In this document: in pieces, positions 10,850 to 23,960 of the stretch
How positions within the stretch are numbered: the first letter of the stretch is position 1
Layout: the number at the start of each line of letters is the position of its first letter
Origin: Zonotrichia leucophrys gambelii
Taxonomy: Eukaryota; Chordata; Aves; Passeriformes; Passerellidae
Direction of reading: 5' to 3'
DNA length: 64,000 bases
Assembly (NCBI RefSeq): GCF_028769735.1
Contig: NC_088171.1
Span: forward strand, 124,394,533-124,458,532
Made by a program: the position numbers and the translations under genes
Notes under the pieces: model-generated
What the model was told of the DNA's origin: nothing
Database searches by the model: none
Seen by the model: only the letters and a program-made list of their open reading frames with translations

Positions 10850-13800
10850 TGCTTTCAAAAGCTACCTGTGCAGAAATGCAGGATCAGCCTTTGCAGGGTC
10901 TGAGGCTGGGAAGTAGCCAAAGACAGCCTCTGGCGGGAGGCAGGAACATTTGAGGAGATGTAGCATGGCTGATCGTGCACCCCAAAGGGTCCTGCTTTGT
11001 TTGTCTCCAAGACTTTAACTTGTCATCCTAATGCAACCTGTCCTGAGCTGTATTTCTGAGGTGTGCTCACAGCCCCAGATGGGGGTGCCCAGCCTGGGAG
11101 TGACACAGCTCCATGTGCTCCCATGGGAATTATCCAGCATCACGTCTTGGGACGGAGGACAGAGCCATGGGGCAAACACTTGGATTGGAGCAGCAGGAAT
11201 GGGTAGGCTCCACATCCCACAGCCAGATGCCCTTTGCTGTTTGCTTTGCTTGTGCTCAGTGCCCTCGGGAATGTGCACTCACAGCCCGGCTGGTGCTTGC
11301 ACAAAACCAAGGGGCAAGCCAGAGCTGCCTCCCCTGCTGGACAGGGAACGGGCAGGGCCAGTGGAGGGAGCTGCTAAGCAGGCACAAGCCTCGGTTTGTG
11401 TGGCAGATGCAGAGAAATCAAATGGTGCTAAACTTCTGTAAACACACACCGAGCTCATCATCTCGGGAACTCAGTGGTTGGTGTCAATGCCAAGAAGTAA
11501 CACAGCCCAGATCTGCACAGCAGCTATCTCTCAGGAAAACAACATTTTGGGGTTCAGTTATCAATGGTGGAGCTTGTAAGGAAGGAAAGAGCTGCAGTGT
11601 TTGCTAACCATGGAGGAGGCATGAGCTGCAGGGATTACAGGTGATGCAGTTTACTGCTCACTGGACAGTTCTCTGCGTCTCAGTGCACAGGACTGAGGTA
11701 AGTTTGAGGGGGCAAGCTTTACAGCTGTTCCAAGATGACCTCAGTGTGAGGTTCTCCTCCAATGCTCAGGAAAACCCCCTCAGGTCCCCACCATACTTTC
11801 AGTGGCTTTTATTTCTTGTGAGGTAACAAGGTTATTCCTGTGTGAGAGCCCAGCTTCCAGCCTGTGCCATGAAGCTGTATTACACAACAGGTGTATTGTG
11901 GCACCTGAAAATAATGATCTCCAAGTGATATTAAAGGTCAAGACCATGTAAACTGCCAGAAAGCTTAGCCTCAAACACACTGCAGCAGGAGGATCATGGG
12001 GGTGCTTTAAACAGGCTCAGGCCAGTCCTTTGCTATTACAGCAACCACACCATCCAAGTTCAGCAAGCTTACTCCTAAATTAGCTAAATTTCTGTTCTCA
12101 CCCTTCTGTTGTAAAAGACCATTGTAAAATATGTTAAATGCCATGCACCCTAACAAACCAACCTGAACAAACTCTATCTTCCACAGGAAATTATGTGTAT
12201 CTCCCATGGTTTGCTGCAAGTAATGTTTAGGACTACAGCTCCAGCATCCTGCCTGCCCAGGGAAATGTGTCATCTGTGAGGAGCTACAGCAGGATCATTG
12301 TCACAGAAAGGTCCCTGCTGGCTGTGCTCCAAGGCTTTAAAACTGCGACCTTCCTTTAGATCAGTGGCACTGTAGGAATACACACTTGGCTTCAGAGGCA
12401 CTGTCAGATGCTCAGCTGACCCTGTAACCACAGTGCAGCTTCTCACACTCTGCTGCTTCCTGCTCACTGCAGGCAGCCCTGGGCTGGATTGTCTGACTGC
12501 ATATCCAATATGCAATGAGAAGGCACCATTTTCAGAGCTAAGGTGTTGGTCAGAGGTGGGTTGGTGTGCCAGACATGTCACTGCCCAGGGACATGGGACC
12601 CTCCTCCATGTGCATGAGGGGCCAGGTACAACAGAACAGCTGGTGCAGCAGGGCTGGCTGTCCAACCTGCTCCTTTTATATGAGTGCTTCGTTTCAGTCA
12701 GCCGATACTCAGTGGCACTGTGGCTTTATTTCTAGCAAGAGGAGAAGATTATATGAGTAAAGTTATTCTTGGTTGTGCAGTCCTGGTTGTTTGCAAGGAA
12801 CTGCATGCATGCCTATGTCCCCAAAACAACCTGGAAATTAACAACACACAGTTGTGCTGCTCACTCTTTTCAAGACAACTTTTCTTCTCAGCTCTCATTC
12901 CTCAAATTTTCTGTCTCTGTCTCCAGGAGATCTGTCCCAGGACAACTCTCTCCATTATTTTCCTTATTTCTTCCGGGCTTCCAGCCTCTAACATGCTTTC
13001 AGCAGCCAGTATGCTTTCCCCAGCTTTTGCAACCCATTCCATCAGGCCGGGTTTTAGCTCCTGGCACACTTACATGCAAGGTATTATGTAAGTCCCTACC
13101 ATTTTCATCTGTCATGGCCTTCAGAGGCTGCTTTTCTCTTTCCATTTGACTTGGAGAAATCCTACATAGATTACCCACTGTTCTTAACGAGGTCTCTGCC
13201 TTCTGCCAATAGAAGGTTATTTTATTTCAAATTTAAATAGCCTCCACTAGAGCACTAAAATAGGCTTTGAATCACTTGTGTGAATGACAATTAAAGGACA
13301 GTACTTGTGAGAAATTTTATAGTGGAAAATTATTTTAAATAAGCAGAAGTTTGTACTGCTGCACACTAATTATTCTTCCTCCTGTGTTGTTAAAATGCAC
13401 TGAGTCCAAAGGGGTTTCAGTTTGGAAACTTCAGGTGAAATTTTGTTCATTGCAGCCTGCTCCACCTCCATAGTTCTGCTTATGTGAGGAAATTCCTAAT
13501 TTCAGGAGCTGCTTCCATTTTCTCACCTATTTCTCCTGTTGCAAACACTTGAAGTGTTTCCTCAGGGCACATTGTGGTGCAGCTCTGCCTTGGCAGTGCA
13601 GAGAGCTCAGCCCAACACCGAAGTGCCCAAGTCTGAGCAATCAGGTTCTGCACTGTGGCACCTGCACCAGGGACACCCTGTGCTCTGAGCACGCCCTGCA
13701 CACCCTCAGGGTGGGCTCCCAGCAAAGGCTCTCCCTCCCCATCTCACTCAGTGTGATTCCTCACACAGCAAATGACAGCTCCGACACAGAGGGAACTCTG

Positions 13801-16614
13801 CCAGACTGGCAATAGGAGTGCCCTGAGACACAAATCCCCTGCACACCCTGATCCCCTGAGCTAGGGAGCACATTAACAGTGCTAATCATGGTGTGGACAA
13901 TCATATCTGGGTATCTGAGAAATGCCTGCCTGGACTGAGGCAGGGTAGTTGGGATTTGCCAGAAATCTGCTCTCTCATGTGCAGCTGTGTTACCAGGCTT
14001 TCAGGAGAGTTTGAGTTATGAGTGATTATGCCCCTAAGGAGATGTGAAGCAGACACATATTGAACTTTTAAGGATGTTTTCCTTACAAATCAATGAAGTG
14101 CTGGTCCTCACTTTTATTTCCATAACCATATGACTTGTTTTCACTATGTGTCAGCTGCCTGCTAATATTGGATTTGCACTTTATAGAGAGATTTTTTTTT
14201 CATATCATTTCCAGAGAGGCAACTGAATGCTGGTGAAGGTGAGAACTAGCTGTAGGCCAGTGGTAAATGGGAAGCAGAAAAACATTTCAGTGCAAGCAAC
14301 CTGCAGTGACCTGAGAGAAGGGCTCTGCCTGCACCACAAGTAATGCAGCATCATAGGAAGGAACAGCAGAGTGAAGCAGCTCATGCTGAAAGCCTGGCTT
14401 CTACATTAGGTGCCTTTTAGGAGGGTTACTTAAGACCAGCTCATCTGCTCCAGTGGACTGAACAAGCACTTGTGTTTCACACACCTCAGATGTGCTCCTG
14501 GAGAATCTCAGGGCTTAATGCAATCTGAAAGGGATCTAGCTCACAGGCTCCAAGCATGCAACGCCAGATGCTGTAGGTGGGACAACTGGACAATCTGTTT
14601 CAAAAGCACATCCCTTAACTAAAACACTAATGTTGGCAAGGCAAAAGACTGCTTGAAATAGATTAAATTTAGACTAGAAGAGAAGTTTTCCCTGTGTGAT
14701 GTGTAGGAACAAAGAAGCTGCAGGTTCACAATAAATTGCAGCTGACAGAAAAGCCCAGCAAATAAGTATGCACTTTCTTCTTCTTTCTGCATCCCTCTCC
14801 TTCTTCCCTGGCACACCACAAAGGAAGCTGGGGTGCTTAGCTCTGCATTCCGTAGGCAGAAGAAAGAAAACAGCCATCTAGAAATTAGATATTGCAATAC
14901 AACCCTACAGGATCTAATAATCACCCTTTTTAGTTTAAATTAACTATTACTTACCTCATAATTTAAACAGGGGAGAGCCACATTTTGCCTTCAGTAGAAT
15001 GCATAGTGGGGAAAATTTTTTCTATAAATATTTAAATAAACTACATTCAGTGAATTAGCTTTTCTCTCAATCTTTCTATTTACTATTTGCTATCAAAAGT
15101 TGCATTATAGTTTCAGCTCAGTTCTTCCCTGGAGGCCACAGCCACAATAATATTGTTTGATGTAAATAGGCTGTGGTGACTGCATTTTTTACTCCAGTAA
15201 GCATATTGCTTGGAACATGCTGCTCACTCCCATGCTCCAAAAAACTGTGAGGGGATGACTCATAGCTAACAACTGCTACTGATCTCATTTCCTTACTCAA
15301 ACTCCACAGTTTATGTAGAGCTCTGTGTGTGAATGTGTCTCCAGCCTTGCCTTGGTCAGCCTTAGGAGCATAGAAGGGAGTTTCTTTCCTTTCTTTTAGT
15401 GGACTGGTGCTCATCTCACTGATTTAATGCTCATTTACAGGAATATAATGAAAGCTTAAAGTTCAGTTTATCCTACAGCAACTGCATGTGGTATTTTTAG
15501 AACTAAGCATTTTTAGGATAGATGGCCAGGTGAACTTGCACCAGCCTAGACTTTAAGGAGCTATTTATATTATGCATTACCCACTGTGAACTGCTTGTCT
15601 GTGCACAAAGATCTCTGCATGTGACACGCTTCCTTCCTGGATGTAACTAGACTGCTGTTGTGGTCTTCCACTGCTAAAATCAGCCACAAAGATTTTTTTT
15701 GCTGCAATAATCCTTCTGTGCTGGTGTTTATTTCAGTGTTCTCCGGGGCCTCCTCCCCATGGCCTTTGCACGTGTGCAGGGTCACCGTGCTGGCAGCCAG
15801 GGCTCTGCGCCAGCAGCGTCAGCACAAATGCTGACACACATGCAAGTGCACTGCTCTGCCTCAGGGATGAGCATCCCGAGCTCAGCAGCTCCCTTTCCCT
15901 GTGCTCCTGCTTTGTGTTTGCCCCTGGAGCCAGCCAGAGCCCTCAGGAAAGGAGGTGGGGCAGGGATCTGCAGGATCCCCACTGCAGGGGCTGGGATTTT
16001 TGGGAGAAGCAGTAAAGGGACTGGCCAAGACAGACGGGCTGGGCTGACGACCCCAGTGACGCAAGGCTACAAACAGGGCTGGGGAACCTGAAGGGGAGAC
16101 TGCTTATGGCTGAGCCCACACTGAACACTGGGCTGGATTTATTGCCATGAGTCACACACACATCCTCACCTCAAGGCTTTCATCTGGCACTGAGCTCTTG
16201 CTTTTCAGTGTCCACTGTCATCTTTTAGCTAAGCAGTTATTTTGTATCAAGAACTCAGTACAGTCTTTACCAAAAACTTTCCTCATCTAAGAGGAGATAA
16301 GAGAAGGTGAACAGGTTCTCTTAGAATAAGACAATTAGCCAGTGCTCCTTCTACCACATTGTTCACCATGCTGGCAAGGCCAGCCAGTAAGAGAAGGAAA
16401 TTAAAATTCATGCATTTTTTAGGCAAGCTGCATTTATATTATTAAATCCACTACAGGACTAACTAGGCTTTGATAGAAGGTACCAGATTTTACCAATGAA
16501 GTCCACAGTTTTGTACAGGAGAGAAGTTATCAAAACATAGTTTCAACAAGCTATTCCACACAAGCAGTCTCATGAGAAGGTCACAGGCATTAATCATGCA
16601 ATGACATTTGTCAT
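10850..16614. other. Unassigned non-coding stretch
   Basis: Nearly 6 kb with no recognised gene, RNA or repeat. GC-rich patches at about 11.1-11.4, 13.55-13.75 and 15.75-16.08 kb produce overlapping open frames (up to 164 codons at 11113-11607, plus strand) on both strands. These look like composition effects. 12007-12273 and 12684-13149 also keep long frames but show no known domain or splice context. AT-rich DNA occupies 14.9-15.1 kb. Confidence 0.55.
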
Positions 16615-16615
16615 T

Positions 16616-17475
16616 TCATGGAATCACAGAACATTTTGGGTTGGAAGTGAGCTTTAATGGTCATGTAGTTCAACCTCTTCTACAATATTCAGGGAAATCT
16701 TCAACCAGACCAGGTTGCTCAGAGCCCCATCCAGCCTGGCCTTGAATATTTCCAGGGATGGGTCACCCACAACTTCTCCGGGCAACCTGTTCCAGTGCCT
16801 CACCACCTGCATTACAAAGAAAAAAATTCTCCCTTATATTTGGTCTAAATCTACCACCTTTTATTTTAAAATCATTACTCTTGTTCTGTCACAACAGGCC
16901 ATGCTAAAAGTCTGTCCCCACCTTCATTATAAGCTTACTTTAAGTACTGAAAGGCTGCAATGAGTTCTCCCTGGAGTTCTGTCTTGTCCAAGCTGAACAA
17001 CCTCAACTCTCTTGCCTTTCCTCATTGGGAAGGTGTTCAAGCCTTCCAGGCATTTTGGGACCCTCCTCTAGATCTAGACTGGCTCCAACAAGCCCGTGGG
17101 GTTTTTGTGCAGATGACCCCACAGCTGGATGCAGCTCCAGAGGTGGGTCCCACGAGACTGCAGAAGAGGGGCAGAACCTCCTCCCTTGAGCTGCTGGCCA
17201 GGGTTCTGTGGATGCAGCCCAGGACACGGCTGGCACTCTGGGCTGTGAGTGCACACACATGGCTCACATCCAGCTCCTCATCCACCAGCACATTCTCCTC
17301 AGCAGGGCTGCCCTCAATCTGCTCATCCCCCAGCCTGTACTGACACCAGGGGCTGCCCTGACCCAGATTCAGCCTTGTACTTGCCTGGTTTTCTTTTACC
17401 AGTTTCACATGGGCCCTCTCCTCAAGCTCATTCAGGTCCCTCTGGATGGTCCTGGCTCTCAGGTGTGTCCATTTG
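16616..17475 (-). mobile_element. CR1 LINE, 5'-truncated, with ORF2 C-terminal remnant
   Basis: An 860-bp minus-strand CR1. The 3' end is at the low coordinate (GGAATCACAGAACATTTTGG, the complement of the CR1 terminal repeat). Reading leftward from 17475, translation gives the end of the ORF2 polyprotein: an IQRDLNELEERAHVKL segment, then YRLGDEQIE, LVDEELDVSHVCALTAQ, and RVLGCIHRTLASSSREEVL. These are the conserved blocks after the reverse-transcriptase catalytic core. The frame then decays by substitutions and indels toward 17.0 kb, and the 3' UTR follows. The catalytic YADD region is absent because of 5' truncation, so the copy is dead. Confidence 0.95.
17060..17475 (-). pseudogene. CR1 ORF2 (reverse transcriptase) C-terminal remnant
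   Basis: This is the coding part of the CR1 copy above. A minus-strand open frame spanning 17037-17558 covers it and keeps several CR1 blocks nearly intact (YRLGDEQIE, CALTAQ, RVLGCIH), then diverges. It lacks a start, the endonuclease domain and the RT catalytic core, and is frameshifted toward its end relative to the family pattern. It is a fossil and is not expected to be expressed. Confidence 0.85.
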
Positions 17476-17559
17476 GTGCATAACCCATTACAGTAGCCCC
17501 AAGAGCTGACCCACCCCCCCAGGTTTGTGAGTAGCAGCTGGCACCTCCACATTTCCACA

Positions 17560-20534
17560 CAGCAGGGGTCACACGTGTCAGATTGTGCTGCGTGCTGAGC
17601 CCCTGGTGCTCAGGCAGGTTTGCAGGAAAATGGTGCCATCACTGCCTGCCACACCAAGCCTTCTCCAGAAACATCCCACCACATCTGGCTTCTTCTGCTT
17701 CAGCATTAACCTGGTAGTGAAACATGCAGAAAGCTGTCAGAAAGGGAACACACAGGGAATATTTCAGAGGAAGGAGAAGACAGAAAACATCATGCTGTAT
17801 TCTGCAATAGTCCCAAGCTGGCATTGAGTCCAAGCTCATCTTCTGTCCATGTGATGGAGACAAACCTATGACTTACACAGAAGCTAACACAGGCCCAGCT
17901 CAGGGACAAAAGTTAAATTTCAATGACATCCTAGGCTGGGAATGCTGTTTGCAACTGTATTAGTAAATTAAATGTGCCAGGAACTGTCTCTTCATGGGGA
18001 GGAGAGGAGAGAGCAAGGGGGACCTAAAAAGACCTAATGTACTAAAAAATGTGCTACCAGCAGTTTTTAAAATATTAAAGAGAATTGGCATGAAGTTCAT
18101 GCTTTAGACAAATACTTGCACAGGCTGTGGTGAGAGCTCATAGCAGAAAATGGAGCAAGGGAAACTGCACTTTAAAGATTCAAAATGCTATTAGAAGAGA
18201 TTTCCCTGTCTCCTGATGTTTATTAAATATCCAATTTTAGACTAATGATAAGGTCAGACATTAGTACCCAGGTCCTATGTTAATATTTAATATTGTTGAC
18301 CCCTATTTTCATGTTTCAGGGGAACATGCTGGAGACTGTCACAAAAATTACATGGGGTTGTGGTACATAAATACAGGGAAAACCCAGCTGTATCACTGAT
18401 TTCTTTGTTGCCTGAAACTAGATTCCTTTTTTGTTTTTCATCTGCAGCTTTGTAGGACCTGTAGGGTATGACAAATATTTATTCTCAGCGTAGCATTTTG
18501 CTGCACACACAGAAAGGTTGTGGCTGTTTCTCGATGCTCCCTGGCTGCTGCTCCTGTGGTGGAGCCATTCAGTGCAAACAAAGAGAGGAGCAGGGGGAGC
18601 ATTCATTTCAGTCAGCACCACCAGTTTACAGCATCAACTTTTTCCCCTGAGCTACAATATCCCCATGCCAAACATGGACCTAAATGTTAAACTGTTCTAT
18701 ACCCAAAAAAGTGAATGCTATCTGGCAGCACAGCTCCATTTCCCAATGAACTAATGAACACAGAATTACAGATATCTGATTACTGCTAGGTAAATGTGAT
18801 AGTGACAATACATTATACACATCATCTGTCCCATGCTACTGCCATTTACTGAAGTTAGTCTCAAAATGTGGATGCTGAATCATCACTGATCACTGCATCT
18901 GCTGATGGTTAAAATCCAAACCTTTTGAAAACATGTAGAAGAGAGTTCAATGTCTATGTTTAAAGGGGAGGGGAGAGGCACACTTGAAGATCATGGACCC
19001 CAGCCGGGGAGAAGTGGATGGCTTGTGAGTCAAGACCTCTGTCAGCCACATCTGAAAAAAAACTATGAAGATGAGAGCTTCAAGAAACTACAGAGATGAG
19101 AAAAATAATCATTACAGTATTCATGTATTTTTACAGATTCTAACCTCAGAAAGGCAGAACAAAGAAGAATAAGTAGTGAGCTTCAGCATAACAAAATGAT
19201 CTTGGAGGTTCCATGTGTTATCAGTAGTCTGCAGTGGGTCATTCACAATAGCTGAGGTGCCAACATCTGCCAAGTAGCTAATTTTGTAGATAGGCTGACC
19301 TCAGATAGAACTGATTTCTAAATGAGCTGGGACACTTGCATGAATCACAGGATGAGGAGAAGCTGGAAAAGCTAACTTGAACAAATTCCAGAACTGTAAT
19401 AAAATAATGTGCAAGTACTCAGCTGAATATGGTACTTAAAATCAAGGCATAGTGGTAGCTCTCCAAAACAACATTCTGTCTCTGCAGGACAGATGCCTTA
19501 CACACAGGTTATAGACACTTCTAGGGTGAGAGTTTCTTTTTAGTGTTTGTTTTGTACATGACTGAGGGAGACTAGGGTCCATATTTGAAGCCTCAAATTA
19601 TTACTGTGAGATAGCACACAACAGAAGGGAGGACATTTTCCCTGCATGCCCTTCAGCATTTCTCACTCTACCTGGATGTGAAGTCACCATTCTCAGGAGA
19701 GGAAGTTTTTCAGGCATATAGTTCTTCTGCATAATACTGTTAATAACTATACTAATTATTATTATATATTATTATATAATAACATAATCAACAAATATAA
19801 TAGTTATTCTATATGCTAGTGTTATATGATAATTATACTATTAATTTGTTTTAATATTACTGAGAATAATACTAATGAGAATAAATATAATAAGAGCAAA
19901 GAAGCAAAAATAGCTTTTCTCTCATCTATGCTGATTCATTCCATCTTCATTGCTCTAGACAGAGGAGCAGTGTTACCTGAGCCCTGTACCCTTATTCTCC
20001 CTTCTGCCTTCCAAACCATGGAGCAGGTTGAAGTCAGCTCTTATAAAATGCAAATGGAGCTCAGGGAAACGCTGCTGTTCCTAGTGCAGCTCCAGGAGGA
20101 TGCAATGGGATCACAAGCAGCAGTCAGAGAGAGCACTTAGAGTTTGTCCTGATTTCCTGAGTGTTGGATCATCAACACCAGCACAGAGGAGCAGATGTGG
20201 GGTCCCAGTGGCACAGCACTAACCAGGAGATGCTGCTCACCTGGGAGCAGCTCCAGTCTCCAGTTCTGGAGCAAACCTTGGTGGCTGTTTCCAGGATGGC
20301 TCAGACATAAGCAGCAGCTACTCTGGGATCAGCCATTCCCTGGCTTGGCAGAGCAGCTGCCTGGGAACCAGCAGTGAGCTCCCATGTGGGTCAGAGCCAC
20401 AGGCTTCTCACCCTGGGACACCGGCACGCACCTCTGCTCCTGCCTTGGAAATCCCTGTACTTCAGGAAATACTCAGCTCTGGTCTCTCCAGCCTATGATT
20501 TTACATCACCACCCTCTTTATCCTTTTTTAACAG
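17560..20534. other. Unassigned non-coding stretch
   Basis: No gene or repeat family recognised. 19738-19862 is very AT-rich with overlapping ATTAT/ATAAT palindromes that could form hairpins. Open frames are about 105 codons or shorter. Confidence 0.6.
19738..19862. repeat. AT-rich, palindrome-prone low-complexity tract
   Basis: About 125 bases of almost pure A and T with alternating ATTATTATATATT and TATAATAAC words and several inverted ATAATAGTTAT-like segments. No clear unit length, so it is low complexity rather than a tandem array. Confidence 0.7.
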
Positions 20535-21499
20535 TTATCTTGAAAGTAGCTGATAAGATGGAAATCTCGGGTTCCGCTGAATCAACGAATCTTTTTGTCT
20601 TTGTCTTCACAGAGTGTGAAATGTCGTATCAACATGGTATCAAACATGGTATCAAAAGGCTTTTAAAAAATAAATAAGCTCAAGAGGTCTTTACGTTTTC
20701 TAGAGCCTGGGAGACTGCAGAGCTGGTTCTAGCTAGATACACGTGTGTGTGAGTGTTGTGAGCACTATTTACCGGTGAGGAGCCCCCACCCAGCTTTAGA
20801 GAAGGGGCACTGGCAGCCCTGAAGGCCTGTGGAGCTCTCCATGACTCTCCAGGGCTGCCTGCTCCCTGCAGCTCCTGCTTCCTTCTCACCCAGGTGAGGG
20901 CTGATAACACCTCGTGGGGAATTGCAAGTCAAACATACCATAGAGTAAAAGACTGAGCCTGCTGCTGATAGCAGATAAAATAGCCACAAACACTTAACTG
21001 GGGCTAACCTTATCTTGTTATCTTAAATTAGCAGAGTTCAATCTAATTAAGTGCTCACATGGAAGAAACCCAAGTTGTGGTGTGACTAGTCAGCCTGAAG
21101 GCTCCTCTAACCGCAGCACTGATGGGCTCTGCTCTTGTGGGGTCTGAGACGAGGCACAATTCTTGCTCCAAGTGGTGTGCAAGCCAAAGCCTGATCTCCT
21201 CAGAAAGGTGGGCAGGCACTCATTCTACAGATGTGGTTTGCATCTTGAAAAATTAATATCTGATGGGTGACTTCAACTCTTATAGCAAGATCCACACGTT
21301 CTTGTGCCTTTTTGCTGTTATCAGCTGCATTAACTATGCCAGGGCTATTGCCTAATACACTTACACTGATAAGTTTTATTACACCTACACCAGAAATTCC
21401 TATAGAAGATAAGACCTCGGGAATAAAACTGCATTGTGGTTTACACCTTGATTTATTTATTTATACCCTGAGGTTTATTAGCAGCAGAGTAGTTGATAA
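20535..21499. promoter_or_regulatory. Candidate regulatory region: cluster of GATA-type motifs
   Basis: Ten WGATAR matches on either strand: 20535, 20551, 20966, 20973, 21010, 21018, 21318, 21367, 21407 and 21494. Chance predicts about two in this length at even base composition. The pair at 21010/21018 is 8 bp apart, 21318 abuts a CAGCTG E-box, and a RUNX-type TGTGGTTT lies at 21435-21442. GATA, E-box and RUNX combinations are known in blood and endothelial enhancers. That this is an enhancer is inference. AT-rich composition could raise the count somewhat. Confidence 0.3.
20631..20654. repeat. 12-bp tandem duplication
   Basis: AACATGGTATCA occurs twice in succession (20631-20642, 20643-20654), with a partial copy (GTATCA) just before. 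It lies at the left edge of the GATA-motif cluster. Confidence 0.9.
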
Positions 21500-23960
21500 A
21501 TTGCTGTTGTGAATTTGTCAGATATGCTCAAGAACCAGTAAAAAATGCAATTTTAGAAGATTTGGATCCCAAGGCTGTGATCCAGTAAATTCAACAGCCA
21601 GCAATACCCAGGAGATCATTGTCTCTAGCTTTTGCATCTACTGATATCACTCCCCATTCCATATAGCTGGATGCCCCCTTATATCCAGATGGTGTTTTAT
21701 GCACATCTGCAGCACAGCCTTGAAGTCACACAGCTGGATCTCACAGGAAATCGGGAGCACCATCACCATGCTCCAGTCAGTAGATTTATCCCTGCACAGA
21801 TGGACACACAAGCCTGTTGTGTGCAGCCATTCCATGGTATCAGTGAAGCTACCTGTCATCTAAAATTTAACTGACCCCTCTTGAACATAGTTACTTGTGT
21901 CCAGGTCTGAAGATGGCATGGACAAATGAGATAATTAGAGAATTAGCATAGACTGTGAGAGAATGTGTTCTGAGCAGGCCAGTGAGGAGCAGCCTGTGCT
22001 GGGGAGGTCGTGTGCAGGGCACAGCAGAGCTCAGCTGACAGATTGCTGGCCCTTGCTGTCAGCTCCATGCAGAGCACAGCCCCAGGGAGCCTGGCAACTC
22101 AGCTGGAAGGACAGCATGCTGGGCACGAGAGAAAGCTCTTGTATTCAGCTCCTGTATTTAGTTCCATTCGCCTGGGAGGGGAGACCTGCAAATGAAATAT
22201 CAACCGGCTCCTTCATTTGAACAAACCTCAAAAAGAAGGAACAAAAAATGGCTTGGATAGCAGATACAGCCTCCCACGCTGGCTCATCTCATCTGCTAAG
22301 GCAGGGGGGAGTGGGAGAGCACAAACAAGCATCTGGTCTTTGATTGTCATCTGACCCATGAATTTAAAACCCTGTGAAATTCAGAGGTGGGAGGGTTTCT
22401 CACAGGGAGCTGTACAGCATTCCTGAGAACAAAGAACACCTCAACACCCAAAGAGGCTCACCTGCAGAACTCCTCAGCTATTCATTCCCTGAGGAGGCCT
22501 GACCATGACACTTTCTGCACCTTTTGTTCCACCATTTGGGGTACCACAGGCCAGAGGCTCAAAGCTCTCTCCCTCAGGTCCAGCTCATAAATCCCCTTCC
22601 TACCCAGCCTGTCATGACTGGCTGCTGTGCTGCTGCCAGGCCTCCTGTGCTGTCAGAGAGGATTTGGTACCTGGGGGCTGCTGAAGGTCCTCAGGGCTCC
22701 CAGCACCTCCTGCCCTCAAAGACAGCAGGGCCTGGCACACACAGCCCTACCAAGTGGGCTTCAGCCAGGGACAAGGAGCTGCTGGAGTGTCACTGCAGGT
22801 CCCCAGGGGGCTTCAGCACCCACACTGAGCTGCAGGAAAGGGGGAAAGGTGAGCGATGCAGCAGACAGAGATGGTGATGCCTGGTCACAGTTAGAGCTGA
22901 GTTTTAGATTTACCACACCATTATCAAAACAAGCAGCTATTTCAATACATTGAAATCCATTATGGTCTGTTTTCAAACACAACAAAACCTAAGTTGTTGG
23001 CCACAGTTGGTAAATTGGTTCACAGTCCTGACAGATTACAATTCAGCATTCTGTAAAGAGGAAAGACACAACCCAGAAGCTCTTTGGCCCTCAGCCTTGG
23101 CACAGGGCTGGTGAGCACAGACCTGGAGCTCCTGGCCAGGGCTCCCAGCTCATTGTGTGACAGGCTACCTTCAGCCCTGTGCTCTCAGTGTCCCCACTGC
23201 CCTCCATCCTCTGACATCACAGGGACCTGGAAATCCCCAGTGCTTCACCAGCTGCCCATATGTCATGGATGAGCACTGTAACTGCCATGAGAAGCTCTTG
23301 TTGCTTATCAAACCTGTGAAGCTGAGGAGGATCACGCCCTGGCAAAGCAGAAAATGTGTAAGAAGGAAAGGGATGGAGCCCCAGGAAAGGATACCTCAGT
23401 GTGCTGCAGACCAGCTGCCTTGTTTGGCAAATGATAACTGGGAGAAATCCTTAGAAACTGTAGCATCACAGAGAAGATCCAAGGTGGAGTGAGAACCTGG
23501 ATAAATCAGGCTTACATTAAGCAGACTGACCTCCAAACACAGGCAAATTAAGCTCTTGCAGAGAGCTGGGGACTACCTGTGCCAGCTTCAGAAAGCCAGA
23601 TGCTCTTGGCAGATGTAGCCTGGCTCTGGTTCCAGAAACAAGAGCAGTAATGCTTAGTGGTGTGTGCAGTGCTGCAAAGCCTGAACTGATTCCAATGATG
23701 AATTATTTCCTCTCCCATCAACAAAAGAGTGACAAAAATGCTCAGCCCAGAACACACAGGTAGGAAACTCTCAGAGTAGCATTACTGAAAAGTAGGAAAC
23801 AAAACCCAACCCAGAAATCATATTACAGGCAAAGAACAAATAAAAGCCTAGAAGGAGAATGTCATGTACTGTAAGTGGATTCAAAACTGAAACTGGAGAT
23901 CTGCAGCCCAACTCCAGTCATGCTAATGAAGTTTTCTTTGAAAAGATGTTGCAATTAGAT
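21500..23960. other. Unassigned non-coding stretch
   Basis: No gene or named repeat. 22.4-22.9 kb and 23.08-23.3 kb are GC-richer with overlapping frames up to 117 codons and no recognised domain. 22.13-22.35 kb is less repetitive and retains a few CpGs, but nothing decisive. Confidence 0.55.

Noticed and set aside
17037..17558. 173-codon minus-strand frame as a host gene
   Set aside because: Its recognisable blocks are CR1 ORF2 reverse-transcriptase tail, so it is a LINE remnant.
20600..20660. Splice-acceptor-like TTTGTCTTTGTCTTCACAG before 20612
   Set aside because: A good pyrimidine tract and AG, but no donor or convincing reading frame follows; the next bases are a short tandem duplication.
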